Assembly (NCBI GenBank): GCA_019634415.1
Contig: JAHQVJ010000005.1
Location: 25,955-89,954, forward strand
Origin: Myxococcales bacterium
Lineage (GTDB): Bacteria > Myxococcota_A > UBA796 > GCA-2862545
DNA length: 64,000 nt
Direction of reading: 5' to 3'
Shown: in pieces, positions 9,587 to 18,548 of the stretch
Layout: every line of letters starts with the position of its first letter
Numbering within the stretch: the first letter of the stretch is position 1
Translations under genes and position numbers: made by a program
The notes under the pieces: model-generated
Told to the model about the DNA's origin: nothing
What the model saw: the letters and a program-made list of their open reading frames with translations, nothing else
Database searches by the model: none

Positions 9587-10539
9587 CCGTGCTCCGCGGG
9601 GTCGTGCTGCGGTCCGCGTCGCTGTTGGCCACCTGGATCGGCGCCATCGCCCTGCTGCTCGCCTTGCTGGTGACAGCTCCCGGCGACCCCATCGATCTGA
9701 TTCCCAACGGCGAGGAGCTTCGCGAGCAGCTGGAAGCGGACTGGGGGCTGGATCGCCCGGTTCCCGCACGCTTCGCCCTGTATCTGAAGCGCATGGCGAC
9801 GCTGGATCTCGGGACCTCCATCGCCTACCGACCTGGTCAGCCCGTGGTGGAGGTGATCCGCGGCCCGGCCCTGGGCACGATGGCGCGGGTACTCGGTGCG
9901 CTGACGCTGGCGATGGTGTGGGGAACGGCTCTGGCCTGGGCGAGCTCGGGCGCACTGGATCGCCGGCTGTCCGCCACCGCGCGACGGGCGGTCCAGGCCA
10001 TGAGCATCCTCCCGGTGTTCCTGATCGCCCACGGCACCGTCACCATGCTCAACGAGGCGACCTACTCCATGATGGAGGCAGGCACCATCGACCGGCCCAG
10101 CTGGTTCGCCCTCCCCGACGAGCCCTCCACCCTACGGAGCACCCTGGCCATCGTGGCGCTGGCGGTGGGCTCTGGTGCCCTGATGGAGGTGCACGCCCAG
10201 ATCGAGGAGGCGATCCGCAGGATCCGCAGCAGCCCCTATGTGGAGGCCGCGCGCGCCCGGGGAGCCCCCATCTGGCCCCACATCGTGCGCAACCTGGTGC
10301 CGCCCTTCGCCGCCACCTTCGCGGAGCGAGCCGCCTTCATCGCAGGCAGCGTGGTGATCATCGAGAAGGTGCTCTTGCTCAACGGTCTCGGCTCGGTGCT
10401 CTGGGAGTCGGCGCTCCAGCGGGACTACGATCTCGCGCTGGCCATCGCGCTGATCGCAGCGGCCTTCGTGAGCGCGGTGGCGTTGTCCGCCGACGTCGTA
10501 CGCCTCGTGGCGGACCCGCGCCTGCGGGCCACGGCATGA
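9583..10539 (+). CDS. ABC transporter permease, DppB/OppB type
   Basis: The 318-residue inner-membrane permease belongs to the binding-protein-dependent transport family. It has an N-terminal membrane helix, the periplasmic segment typical of DppB (DWGLDRPVPARFALYLKRM, then LDLGTSIAYRPGQPV), and a cytoplasmic EAA-like loop ([19 protein letters not shown]) that contacts the ATPases. The GTG start overlaps the binding-protein stop as GTGA, and the stop overlaps the next gene (ATGA). It would form the translocation channel with the adjacent second permease. Confidence 0.92.
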   Translation: MTVLRGVVLRSASLLATWIGAIALLLALLVTAPGDPIDLIPNGEELREQLEADWGLDRPVPARFALYLKRMATLDLGTSIAYRPGQPVVEVIRGPALGTMARVLGALTLAMVWGTALAWASSGALDRRLSATARRAVQAMSILPVFLIAHGTVTMLNEATYSMMEAGTIDRPSWFALPDEPSTLRSTLAIVALAVGSGALMEVHAQIEEAIRRIRSSPYVEAARARGAPIWPHIVRNLVPPFAATFAERAAFIAGSVVIIEKVLLLNGLGSVLWESALQRDYDLALAIALIAAAFVSAVALSADVVRLVADPRLRATA

Positions 10540-11378
10540 CGTCGGCTCGGCTCGTCCTGGCATCGCTGGCAGCCACCGTGCGGCGTCCGCCCGCGGAGGG
10601 CGTGATCGGCGCAGGGGTGCTCACGGCCGTGCTGCTCGTGGCGTTGCTGTCTCCGCTGTCGGGCTACCCCGTGGGCGCCGACGTCGACCCCGCGTCCCGA
10701 GGGCTGGGACCGTCCGCGGCCCACTGGCTGGGCACCGACCACCTCGGCCGCGACGTGTTCTGGCGGCTGATGCTGGCGTCGCGTGCCTTCGCAGGCCCCG
10801 GGCTGCTGGCCTGCGGAGTCGCCGCCATCGTCGGGGTGCCCCTGGGGGCGCTCGCTGGCTGGAGCGGCGGAGCCGTGGCTCACGCCGTGCGGTTCGTGGT
10901 GGGAGCCGTGGCCTCGGTGCCCCGCCTCGTGCTCGTGCTGCTGGTGTGCACCGTCTACGGCTCCGGCCCCACTCAGCTCGCGCTGTCGGCCGGCGTCGCC
11001 GCTGCGCCAGCCCTCGCGCTGGCGGTCTGGGCGCGCATCGAGCAGCTGCGCAGCACCGAGTTCGTGCTGGCGTCCCTGGCCCATGGCGTGCCGGCACCGA
11101 AGCTGCTGCTCGTCCACCTGGTGGGTGCCGCCTGCGGCCGGTCCATCGCCCGACAGCTGCTGGCCACCTTCGGCAGCTTCGTGGTGCTCGAGTGCACCTT
11201 GTCCTACCTGGGCGGTCTCGGCGTGCGGGAGCCCATGCCCTCGTGGGGCAACATGCTGGTGTTCGAGTGGGGCCGTGGGATCGGCCTGTCGGTGGTGGCA
11301 CCCGCCATCGCCATCTGGATCACCGTGGCCGCCACCGTCGCCGCGGGGCGCCTCTTCGCGGAGCCCGTCGATGGTTGA
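10536..11378 (+). CDS. ABC transporter permease, DppC/OppC type
   Basis: A 280-residue partner permease. The DppC signature HWLGTDHLGRDVFWRLMLASR is clear near residue 63, followed by several membrane helices and an LSYLGGLGVREPMPSWGNML stretch typical of the C-terminal half. The EAA loop is weaker (ASLAHGVPAPKLLLVHL). ATG at 10536 lies in an ATGA overlap with the upstream permease. The reading frame continues 8 bases into the ATPase gene. Confidence 0.92.
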   Translation: MTSARLVLASLAATVRRPPAEGVIGAGVLTAVLLVALLSPLSGYPVGADVDPASRGLGPSAAHWLGTDHLGRDVFWRLMLASRAFAGPGLLACGVAAIVGVPLGALAGWSGGAVAHAVRFVVGAVASVPRLVLVLLVCTVYGSGPTQLALSAGVAAAPALALAVWARIEQLRSTEFVLASLAHGVPAPKLLLVHLVGAACGRSIARQLLATFGSFVVLECTLSYLGGLGVREPMPSWGNMLVFEWGRGIGLSVVAPAIAIWITVAATVAAGRLFAEPVDG

Positions 11379-12189
11379 GTCGCTGCTCATGGACGGGCTC
11401 GTGGTCCGCGCCCGGGATCGCGATCTGGTGCACGGGGTCAGCCTCCAGGTGCGTCGGGGCGAGCTGACGGGCCTCGTGGGGGCCTCCGGCTCGGGCAAGA
11501 CGCTCACCTGCCGCAGCCTGCTCGGGCTGGTGGACGTGCACCCAGGCGTGGTGGACGGCGAGCTGACCATCCCCACCCCCGAAGGACCAGCCCACCCGTA
11601 TCGCAGCTGCCTGGGCGCCCCACGACGCGTCCGCGACCGTGCCTTCCGCGGGATCCGAGGTCGGGTGGTGGGCTACCTGCGCCAGAACGCCCCAGCCACG
11701 CTCGATCCCCTGCTGGCCGTGGGCCGCCAGGTGTCGGCGGCTGCAGCGCTGGCCGCTGCAGAGGGGGGCGATCGCAGCCGAGATCCCATCCAGTGGATGG
11801 TCCAGGCCGGATTCCCCGAGGAAGACGCCGCCGCGGTGAGCCACCTGTTTCCGCACGAGCTGTCCGGAGGCATGGCTCAGCGGGTGGCGATCGCTCAGCT
11901 GCTCGCACGGGGAAGCACCTTCGTGGTCGCCGACGAGCCCATGACCGGGCTGGACGCCACCTTGCAGCGTCGGCTCGTGAAGGGGCTGCGCCGCCACGCC
12001 GACAACGGTCTCGGCGTCCTGGTGGTCACCCACGACCTGCGGCTGCTCCGCGGCGTCGTCGACATCGTGCACCTGATGGACGCCGGCCGCATCGTGGAGA
12101 CCTGGACCCGCGAGCAGTTCGAGCGAGGCGAGCCCGACACCGACGCCGGCCGCCGACTGATCACCGCATCCCGCAGGAGGGCCTGGTGA
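11371..12189 (+). CDS. ABC transporter ATPase, DppD/OppD type
   Basis: A 272-residue ATP-binding subunit with Walker A (GASGSGKT), Q-loop (LRQNAPATLDP), signature LSGGMAQRVAIAQLL, Walker B FVVADEPMTGLD and the H-loop (VVTHD). It is shorter than typical OppD (about 320-330 residues) and lacks the C-terminal oligo-HPY extension. It pairs with the next ATPase to energise import. It overlaps the upstream permease by 8 bases; the next gene begins in a GTGA overlap. Confidence 0.92.
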   Translation: MVESLLMDGLVVRARDRDLVHGVSLQVRRGELTGLVGASGSGKTLTCRSLLGLVDVHPGVVDGELTIPTPEGPAHPYRSCLGAPRRVRDRAFRGIRGRVVGYLRQNAPATLDPLLAVGRQVSAAAALAAAEGGDRSRDPIQWMVQAGFPEEDAAAVSHLFPHELSGGMAQRVAIAQLLARGSTFVVADEPMTGLDATLQRRLVKGLRRHADNGLGVLVVTHDLRLLRGVVDIVHLMDAGRIVETWTREQFERGEPDTDAGRRLITASRRRAW

Positions 12190-12983
12190 CCACCCCGACC
12201 TGGCGTGTCCGAGACCTCGAGAAGGCCTTCCGGGTGGGCACCTGGCCCTTCCGCACCGATCGCGTGGCGCTGCACGGCGTGGGGATCGAGGTGGCCCGGG
12301 GGGAGCGCGTCGGCTTGGTCGGGGGATCGGGCAGCGGGAAGTCCACGCTGGTGCGCTGTGGCCTCGGGCTGATCCGCCCCGACGCAGGCGAGATCGAGCT
12401 GCTCGGCAGCTCCACGCACGGCTGGAGCGCCGCGCGCTGGCGGCGAGCTCGGCGGACGGTGCAGGTGCTGTTCCAGGACCCGCGGGCGATGCTGCACCCC
12501 GACGTTCCCGTGGGAGCGCTCCTTGCCGACAGCGCAGCCCTGCACCGGCCCGAGGAGCGCCCCCGCGACGTCGCTCGGCAGGCCCTCACGGAGGTGGGTC
12601 TCGGAGAGCGCTACGACGCTTTGCCCCGCGAGCTGTCGGGTGGGGAGCAGAGGCGGGTGGGAATCGCCCGCGTGTTGCTCGCTCGGCCCGAGCTGTTGGT
12701 GGCCGACGAACCCACCTCGGGACTCGATGCCGCCGTGCGGGCGTCCATGGTGGAGCTCCTCCTACAGCGGGTCGGTTCCGACTGTTCCGTGGTACTGGTC
12801 AGTCACGATCTGTCCACCGTGGCGCAGGTGTGCGATCGTGTCGTGGTTATGCACAAAGGACGCGTGGTAGACCGGTTCTCCACCACACAGCTGCGCGAGT
12901 CAGGGTGGCACCCGAGCCACGCGTCCACCCGGGCGCTGCTGGAAGCCGCTGGCTGGACCGGCCGCAAGGCCGCGGAGGCGTGA
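12186..12983 (+). CDS. ABC transporter ATPase, DppF/OppF type
   Basis: A 265-residue second ATPase with Walker A (GGSGSGKST), Q-loop (LFQDPRAMLHP), signature LSGGEQRRVGIARVLLARP, Walker B LLVADEPTSGLD and H-loop VSHD. The LFQDPRAMLHP segment is typical of DppF/NikE-type subunits. The GTG start at 12186 overlaps the upstream stop. Together with the preceding four genes it completes a five-component importer. Confidence 0.92.
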   Translation: MTTPTWRVRDLEKAFRVGTWPFRTDRVALHGVGIEVARGERVGLVGGSGSGKSTLVRCGLGLIRPDAGEIELLGSSTHGWSAARWRRARRTVQVLFQDPRAMLHPDVPVGALLADSAALHRPEERPRDVARQALTEVGLGERYDALPRELSGGEQRRVGIARVLLARPELLVADEPTSGLDAAVRASMVELLLQRVGSDCSVVLVSHDLSTVAQVCDRVVVMHKGRVVDRFSTTQLRESGWHPSHASTRALLEAAGWTGRKAAEA

Positions 12984-14242
12984 TGATCACTTGGTTGTTC
13001 ACCGTGGCCATGGCCAGCGACACCGACCCCCAGAGCCACGTGGACCAGGCACGCTTCTTCATGCGCCAGGGATGGAACGAAGACGCCGCCGCCGAGCTGG
13101 AGCAGGCCCTTCGGACCGAGGCCGGCGCCACCAACCCCGAGGTGTGGTTCCTGCTGTCGAAGGTGCGCTACGAGCTGTGCGACCTCGACGGCGCGGAGCA
13201 AGCCGCCGAGAAGGCGCGGGAGAACAGCGCCGATCCGCAGGAGTTCTCGCAGACCCACGACCTGCTGGCGTTCTTCCGCGAGCAGTTCGGCCGGGTGGAG
13301 CTGACGTCGGACAAGCAAGGGACCAAGCTTCAGATCGAGCTGAGCCTCGAGAGTACCCTGCTCGATCCCGACCTCAAGAACTACATCAACCGCATGCTCG
13401 TGCGGCTCGAGAAGGAGCCCGTCACCCTGCCCCACACCCTGGGGCTGCCCACGGCCAGCTACCTCATCAACGACCAGTTCGTGCAGGTGGACGCCGGGCA
13501 GACCCATGCCCTGGCACTGGTGAAGAAGAACAAGGGCTCCAAGGGCACCAAAGGCGGCAACCGAAGGCGCTCGCGCGACACCGCTCCCGATCGAGCCCGC
13601 GACAAGCCGCCCAAGGCGCCCAAGCAGGGTCGCATCGCGCCCCAGCCCGCCCAGATCAGCACGGAGCTGGAGATCGGGGCAGGCACCACCGCCTGGATGG
13701 GCACCAACCTCCCTGCAGCGCCCGCGTCGGAGCTGTCGATCAACGTGCCCGTGGGTCCGCTGCTCATCTCGCCGCTGGTGGTCTGGTCTCCGCAGCCCTA
13801 CCGCGATCAGCTCGACGAGGCGCGAGTCTCCGCCTCGGGGGTCTTTGCCGGCGTCCGCGCGGGCGTGCCCCTGCAGATCGTCGGCCCGCTCATGGTGCGA
13901 CCGGCTCTGGTGGGCCGCGCTGGACTGGTGCCAGGCCTCGAGGTGGGCTGCCAGCAGGGCGAGGACGCGCCCTGGTCGTGCGCCCGCACCACCGATCCCC
14001 AGGCTCACTACGTCTACACCACCGCCACGGCAGGATCCGTCGGCGCCGACGTGGGCGCCTTCTACGCTGCGGATCAGCCCTGGTCCGTGGGGCTGCGGGT
14101 GGCGGCCGACGTCGGCTTCGGCCGGCTGCCCTCGGCCGCCTCGGCCCTGTCCGCCGACGGCGCCGTCGACTTCGTGGTGCCGTCGCCAGGCTGGTCGGCA
14201 CCATCGCTGCGCGCGCTGCTCGCCTTCGCCTACGACCTATAG
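12983..14242 (+). CDS. exported TPR protein with outer-membrane barrel-like C-terminus
   Basis: A 419-residue protein with a short N-terminal signal (MITWLFTVAMAS). TPR-type helices follow at about 15-95 (ARFFMRQGWNEDAAAELEQAL; NPEVWFLLSKVRYELCDLDGAEQAAEKA). A Lys/Arg-rich low-complexity linker occupies about 175-215. The last 200 residues alternate like outer-membrane beta strands (ASGVFAGVRAGVPLQI; SVGADVGAFYAA; WSVGLRVAADVGFG) and end in an aromatic-aliphatic strand (LRALLAFAYDL). The ATG shares one base with the ATPase stop (TGATG). It is the last gene of the operon and converges on pfkA with a 6-base overlap. Confidence 0.75.
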   Translation: MITWLFTVAMASDTDPQSHVDQARFFMRQGWNEDAAAELEQALRTEAGATNPEVWFLLSKVRYELCDLDGAEQAAEKARENSADPQEFSQTHDLLAFFREQFGRVELTSDKQGTKLQIELSLESTLLDPDLKNYINRMLVRLEKEPVTLPHTLGLPTASYLINDQFVQVDAGQTHALALVKKNKGSKGTKGGNRRRSRDTAPDRARDKPPKAPKQGRIAPQPAQISTELEIGAGTTAWMGTNLPAAPASELSINVPVGPLLISPLVVWSPQPYRDQLDEARVSASGVFAGVRAGVPLQIVGPLMVRPALVGRAGLVPGLEVGCQQGEDAPWSCARTTDPQAHYVYTTATAGSVGADVGAFYAADQPWSVGLRVAADVGFGRLPSAASALSADGAVDFVVPSPGWSAPSLRALLAFAYDL

Positions 14243-15352
14243 GGGCAGGTCCGCGCCGAGCTCCACGCCCGTGGCGATCGCCGTGCGCACGAACTCGCCC
14301 TTCGGATCCACGAACTTCTGGGCCACGGCGTCGCGAATGGCCACGCTCCCGATCTCTCCGTTCCGGAGGCACACCAGGTGACCCCAGCGCTCCTGGACCA
14401 CCAGATCCACCGCTCCCACCCCGAACCGGGTGGCCAGCAGCCGATCGAACGGGGCCGGGCTGCCTCCGCGCTGCAAGTGCCCCAGCACGCAGGCCCGCAT
14501 CTCCGCTTGGATCCGACCCTCCAGCTGGGCCATGACGATGGCCGCAGCGCCCCGTCCCTGACGGATCCGCTGCTTTCGGGTCGCCGGATCCGTCGGCGCC
14601 CCCTTCGGCAGCGCGCCCTCCGCCACCACCACGATGGAGAACGGTCGGCCCTTGGCCCGGCGGGCGAGGATCTTGGCAGCCACGCGATCGGGGTCGTAGG
14701 GGATCTCGGGGATCAGGATCACGTCCGCCCCTCCCGAGATCCCCGCGTGCAGCGCGATGTGCCCAGCGTCTCGCCCCATCACCTCCAGCACGAGCACCCG
14801 GTCGTGGGACTCGGCCGTGGTGTGCAGTCGATCCAGCGCCTCGGTCGCCACGGCCACGGCACTGGTGAACCCGAAGGTCAGATCCGTGTTGGACAGGTCG
14901 TTGTCGATGGTCTTCGGCACCCCCACGACCGGAATCCCCAGCTCGTCCATCAGCCTCAGTCCGATGGCCTGTGTGCCGTCTCCACCCACCACCACGATGC
15001 CTTCGAGGCCAAGCTCCTCGGCACCTCCCTTGAGATCCAGGGATCGATCCACGCGCCCGCCGTCCGCGGTGGACAGCGCGAAGGGATCTCCGCGATTGGT
15101 GGTGCCGAGCATGGTGCCCCCTCGCTGCAGCAGCCCCTGACAGTCTCGCGGCGTCAGCGAGCGAACCCGGAGGGGTCGGTCGAGCAGTCCGTTGAAGCAA
15201 TCCTCGATCCCGAGGATGTCCCAGCCGAGCCGGCCGCCTCCGTACTTGACGAAGGCCCGAATCACGGCGTTGAGCCCAGGTGCATCCCCGCCACCCGTGC
15301 AGATCCCAATGCGTCGCGTCACGCGTCCTCCCGATGGTGTCCTATCGGTCAT
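14237..15352 (-). CDS. pfkA: 6-phosphofructokinase
   Basis: PFK phosphorylates fructose 6-phosphate to the 1,6-bisphosphate in glycolysis. The 371-residue protein shows GICTGGGDAPGLNAVIRAF, GGTMLGTTNRG, VVVGGDGTQAI, PKTIDNDL, EVMGRDAGHIAL and LGHLQRGGSP. The Gly in GGDGT points to ATP as donor, while Lys in PKTIDND is the residue seen in PPi-type and in some actinobacterial and plant ATP enzymes. The best guess is an ATP-dependent mixed-type PFK. It is monocistronic, and its 3' end overlaps the preceding operon by 6 bases. Confidence 0.95.
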   Translation of the reverse strand: MTDRTPSGGRVTRRIGICTGGGDAPGLNAVIRAFVKYGGGRLGWDILGIEDCFNGLLDRPLRVRSLTPRDCQGLLQRGGTMLGTTNRGDPFALSTADGGRVDRSLDLKGGAEELGLEGIVVVGGDGTQAIGLRLMDELGIPVVGVPKTIDNDLSNTDLTFGFTSAVAVATEALDRLHTTAESHDRVLVLEVMGRDAGHIALHAGISGGADVILIPEIPYDPDRVAAKILARRAKGRPFSIVVVAEGALPKGAPTDPATRKQRIRQGRGAAAIVMAQLEGRIQAEMRACVLGHLQRGGSPAPFDRLLATRFGVGAVDLVVQERWGHLVCLRNGEIGSVAIRDAVAQKFVDPKGEFVRTAIATGVELGADLPL

Positions 15353-15405
15353 TGGCTTCCGTTTCCCCGTCCGAGGCGGTACGATGAAGTAGTGGAGGGT
15401 CGTGT

Positions 15406-16122
15406 TTGCGCGCGTTGTTCCTGATCATCTCGATCATGACCACAACGGCATGTGCCGCGAGGGTGCACCTGTCCATCCCCGCGAGTCCAGCGGTCGTCCT
15501 GCCCGAGCGCGCGGTGTCGGTGGTTGCGCGCGACCGGGGCTGTCAATCCGTGGCCGACACCCTGGTGGCCGCGCTGCGGGAGTCCGACTCGCTGCACGTG
15601 CTCCCCACGGCCAAGACACGCCTCGAGGTCTTCGGGTGCGGCGATGATCAGTCCTGGACACTGCAGGAGATCGTTCGATCCGACGAGCAGCGCGTGCGGC
15701 GCCGCACCCTGGTGGCCGCCCGCGCCCACGCGGTGGTGGCAGTGACCCACCATGGCCGAGTGCTCGCCCACCTGCTGGGGGCAGGCAGAGCGCACTACGA
15801 CTCGTCGTGGCAACCCACGCGGTGGTTGTCGATCCGCAACACGGCCCGCCGACACGCCACCCACGACCTGGTGGACGACCTCGAGACGCAGCTCGATCCG
15901 ATGCCCACCTTCGTGCAGCGCCGGGTCTACCCCAACGCCGCCGAAGGCAGCGCCAGAGCCTTGACCACCCGTGCGGTTCGGGCGGAGCAGTCCGGAGACG
16001 TGCTGGAGGCGCTGCGCTGGGCCCGGGCCGCCTGGGAGCGCCAGCCCACCACCCGCACGGCGGGCTACGTCGTCGAGCTGCGACGGCGTGTGCCCTCGGC
16101 CCCCATGGCCTCGAGCGAGTAG
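15406..16122 (+). CDS. hypothetical lipoprotein
   Basis: The best start is TTG at 15406, with GGAGG at 15394-15398. It gives a lipoprotein signal ending TTTACAA (lipid Cys at about 16) and a 238-residue product. The body resembles a small alpha/beta domain (VSVVARDRGCQSVADTLVAALRESDSLHVL) with a helical C-terminus (ALRWARAAWERQ). I do not recognise a family. It diverges from pfkA across a 53-base promoter region. Confidence 0.65.
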   Translation: MRALFLIISIMTTTACAARVHLSIPASPAVVLPERAVSVVARDRGCQSVADTLVAALRESDSLHVLPTAKTRLEVFGCGDDQSWTLQEIVRSDEQRVRRRTLVAARAHAVVAVTHHGRVLAHLLGAGRAHYDSSWQPTRWLSIRNTARRHATHDLVDDLETQLDPMPTFVQRRVYPNAAEGSARALTTRAVRAEQSGDVLEALRWARAAWERQPTTRTAGYVVELRRRVPSAPMASSE

Positions 16123-16190
16123 CAGACAGCCTGATTCGGTCCGCCTCCCGCGATAGACTCTCGCCTCCCACCCAGGTCTGCCCTCTCCCC

Positions 16191-17114
16191 ATGGACCTCC
16201 TCTTCCACCACGACGTCGTGGTCTCCACCCTGGCGTCGGGATCCCGCGGCAACTGTACCTATATCGGCACCCCCCAGCGGGGCGTGCTGGTGGACTGTGG
16301 CTTGTCCACCAAGCAGGTGCTTCGTCGGATGGAGGAGGTGGGGCTCGGCAAGGCGCGGATCGAGGCCGTGCTCATCACCCACGAGCACGCCGACCACGTA
16401 GGGGCAGCGCGCATCCTCGACGACCGACTCCTCAAGCGCCAGAACGAGCGGATCCCCTTCTTCATGACCGCGGGCACGAAGCGAGGCGTGAACCCTCGCT
16501 GCATGCCCAAGCGGGTGGAGCGGATCACCTCGGGGCAGGCCCTGTCCGTCGCCGGGTTCGACGTGGAGCCCTACCGGGTGCCCCACGACACCGGCGATCC
16601 CGTGGCGTTCCTGGTGAGCCACCAGCGGGTGAACGTGTGCGTCGTCACCGATCTGGGCCGCTCCACGCGCCTGGTCGAGCGCCAGCTGTCCCGCTGCGAC
16701 ATCGCCGTGATCGAGTTCAACCACGACCTCGAGATGCTGCTGGACGGCCCGTATCCGTGGTCCCTCAAGCAGCGGGTGCGAGGGGGGCACGGTCACCTCT
16801 CCAACGCACAGGCCGAGGCACTGGTGGCTGCGGGGGCGTCCGACCGCCTGCGCCACCTCGTGCTGGCCCACCTGTCGGAAGACAACAACCTGCCCGAGCG
16901 TGCGCTGGAGGCGGCCGAGCGGGGGCTGAACCAAGCCGGTGTGAGCGGCGTCGAGGTTCGAGTGGCCAGCCAACAGCTGCCCCTGACGCCCATGCGCGTG
17001 GGCACACCGGCCACCTTCCGGCCCGCCACCAAGCCCCGCAGGCGCACTGCCTCCACCCGCTCTCGCCCTGCCACGCCACCCACCCAGCAGCTCTCGCTGT
17101 TCTCCGCGGGCTGA
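16191..17114 (+). CDS. YycJ/WalJ-like metallo-beta-lactamase-fold hydrolase
   Basis: A 307-residue MBL-fold protein. It opens with VVSTLASGSRGNCTYIG, characteristic of YycJ/WalJ-type single-strand nuclease-like hydrolases. The zinc motif HEHADHVG is near residue 63, and downstream metal ligands lie in VVTDLGRS and LAHLSEDNN. The last 40 residues are a basic Arg/Thr/Pro tail. ATG at 16191 is the first start in the conserved alignment; no strong ribosome site precedes it. The frame upstream of it is shadow. Confidence 0.85.
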   Translation: MDLLFHHDVVVSTLASGSRGNCTYIGTPQRGVLVDCGLSTKQVLRRMEEVGLGKARIEAVLITHEHADHVGAARILDDRLLKRQNERIPFFMTAGTKRGVNPRCMPKRVERITSGQALSVAGFDVEPYRVPHDTGDPVAFLVSHQRVNVCVVTDLGRSTRLVERQLSRCDIAVIEFNHDLEMLLDGPYPWSLKQRVRGGHGHLSNAQAEALVAAGASDRLRHLVLAHLSEDNNLPERALEAAERGLNQAGVSGVEVRVASQQLPLTPMRVGTPATFRPATKPRRRTASTRSRPATPPTQQLSLFSAG

Positions 17115-17129
17115 CGGTGAGGTGAGCCC

Positions 17130-18548
17130 GTGGACGGCAAGCAGGCCCAGTACGAGGTGTTCGCGGTGCTCTGGGCGATCTGCCTGCTGTTCGATCTGTC
17201 CAACCGAGGGATGGTGGCCGGACCGGCGCAGGTGCTCGCCACCGGCAGTGCACTGGCGGTGCTGCTCAGGCCGCGTCTCACAGCGTTGTTGGCCCTCGCC
17301 TCGCTGGCGACCTTGCTCAACCTGGCCACGCGAGACACGCCGTTCCTGTTCGTGCACTGGTACTTCGATGCCTTGGTGTCGCTGACGCTACTCGGAGCGT
17401 GGCTCACCTGCGGCCTTCGTCACCGCGGTCCGGCGGTCTCGGGTGCGCAGCTCCTCGACGCCGCAGGCCCACCGCTGCGCGTGATGGTGCTGCTCGCCGT
17501 GGGCTTCGCCGGCTTCGCCAAGCTCAACGCGACCTACCTCGACGTCGATCGATCGTGCGGCTCCGCCCTGTACCTGTCTCAAGCCGGCTTCTTGATCAGC
17601 GCACGATGGGCGCGCTGGGTGGCCATCGTGCTGTCGCTTCTGGCGGAGCTGGCCGTTCCCCTGATGGTGCTGTCGCGCCGCCTGCGACCGGCCGGCATGG
17701 TGCTGGCCACGGGCTTCTTCTTCCTGCTGAGCATCAACCCCATCGGCAACCTGTACGAGTTCGCCTGTCCCATGCTGGCGCTGCTCACCCTGTTCACGGC
17801 TCCGGCCACCACCGCAGCCGCGCGCGACCGGATCACCGCGCGAATCGGCGAGCGGGTACCCCTGGCGTGGCTCGGTCGCAGCGCCGCCGTGGTGTGGGTA
17901 GTGGCGATGGCGTTGTCGCGGGGCACCTGGGGATGGCAGGGACGAGCCTGGTCGTGCGAGGTCCTGGTGTGCCTCGGGCTTCCCCTGCTGCTGGCGGCCT
18001 ACCTGTGGCACCGCGTTCCGTCGCCACAGCGTCCCACGGGGCTGGCGCTGCTCCGCGGCGGAGCTGCGGTGGCTTGGGTGCTGCCGCTCGTGATGTGGAC
18101 CAACGAGATCAGCCCCTACCTGGGGTACCCCCACCAGCCCACGTTCACCATGGCCTCCGATCTACGGATGATGCGGTCCAGGAGCAATCACCTGCTGCTT
18201 CGCGCGCCCGTGCTGCCCCACAACGCTCCCGTGGTCATCACCCAGAGCAACGATCGCTTCCTGCGCGCCGTGAAGCAGGAAGACGCGCGCTTGAACTGGC
18301 TCGCGCTCCGCTGGTGGCTATCGGGCCGACCCAACGCGGTGGTTCGTGGTCGGGTGGACGGACAGCCCTTCGAGGTCTTGCACGCAGGCACCGATCCGAG
18401 GTTCTCCGATCCCCCCTGGACGGATCGAGCACGACAGCGAAGCTGGCTCACCCGTGCCTTGAGCAACACCGAGCAACCCCCGGACGTGCGCTGCGGGCAC
18501 TGGTCCCACCACACCGTCGCCCCCTTCAACCCCGACACACCTCGATAG
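17130..18548 (+). CDS. HTTM-like polytopic membrane protein
   Basis: A 472-residue protein from a GTG start with about ten hydrophobic helices and a soluble C-terminal part of about 120 residues. The segment VGFAGFAKLNATYLD followed by CGSALYLSQAGF resembles the HTTM (horizontally transferred transmembrane, vitamin-K carboxylase-related) family. No carboxylase activity can be claimed. It starts 15 bases after the hydrolase gene and its 3' end overlaps the convergent FHA gene by 23 bases. Confidence 0.7.
   Translation: MDGKQAQYEVFAVLWAICLLFDLSNRGMVAGPAQVLATGSALAVLLRPRLTALLALASLATLLNLATRDTPFLFVHWYFDALVSLTLLGAWLTCGLRHRGPAVSGAQLLDAAGPPLRVMVLLAVGFAGFAKLNATYLDVDRSCGSALYLSQAGFLISARWARWVAIVLSLLAELAVPLMVLSRRLRPAGMVLATGFFFLLSINPIGNLYEFACPMLALLTLFTAPATTAAARDRITARIGERVPLAWLGRSAAVVWVVAMALSRGTWGWQGRAWSCEVLVCLGLPLLLAAYLWHRVPSPQRPTGLALLRGGAAVAWVLPLVMWTNEISPYLGYPHQPTFTMASDLRMMRSRSNHLLLRAPVLPHNAPVVITQSNDRFLRAVKQEDARLNWLALRWWLSGRPNAVVRGRVDGQPFEVLHAGTDPRFSDPPWTDRARQRSWLTRALSNTEQPPDVRCGHWSHHTVAPFNPDTPR

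Noticed and set aside
16123..16190. Possible small RNA or riboswitch before the YycJ-like gene
   Set aside because: Only 68 C/T-rich bases with no stable fold recognised by eye.
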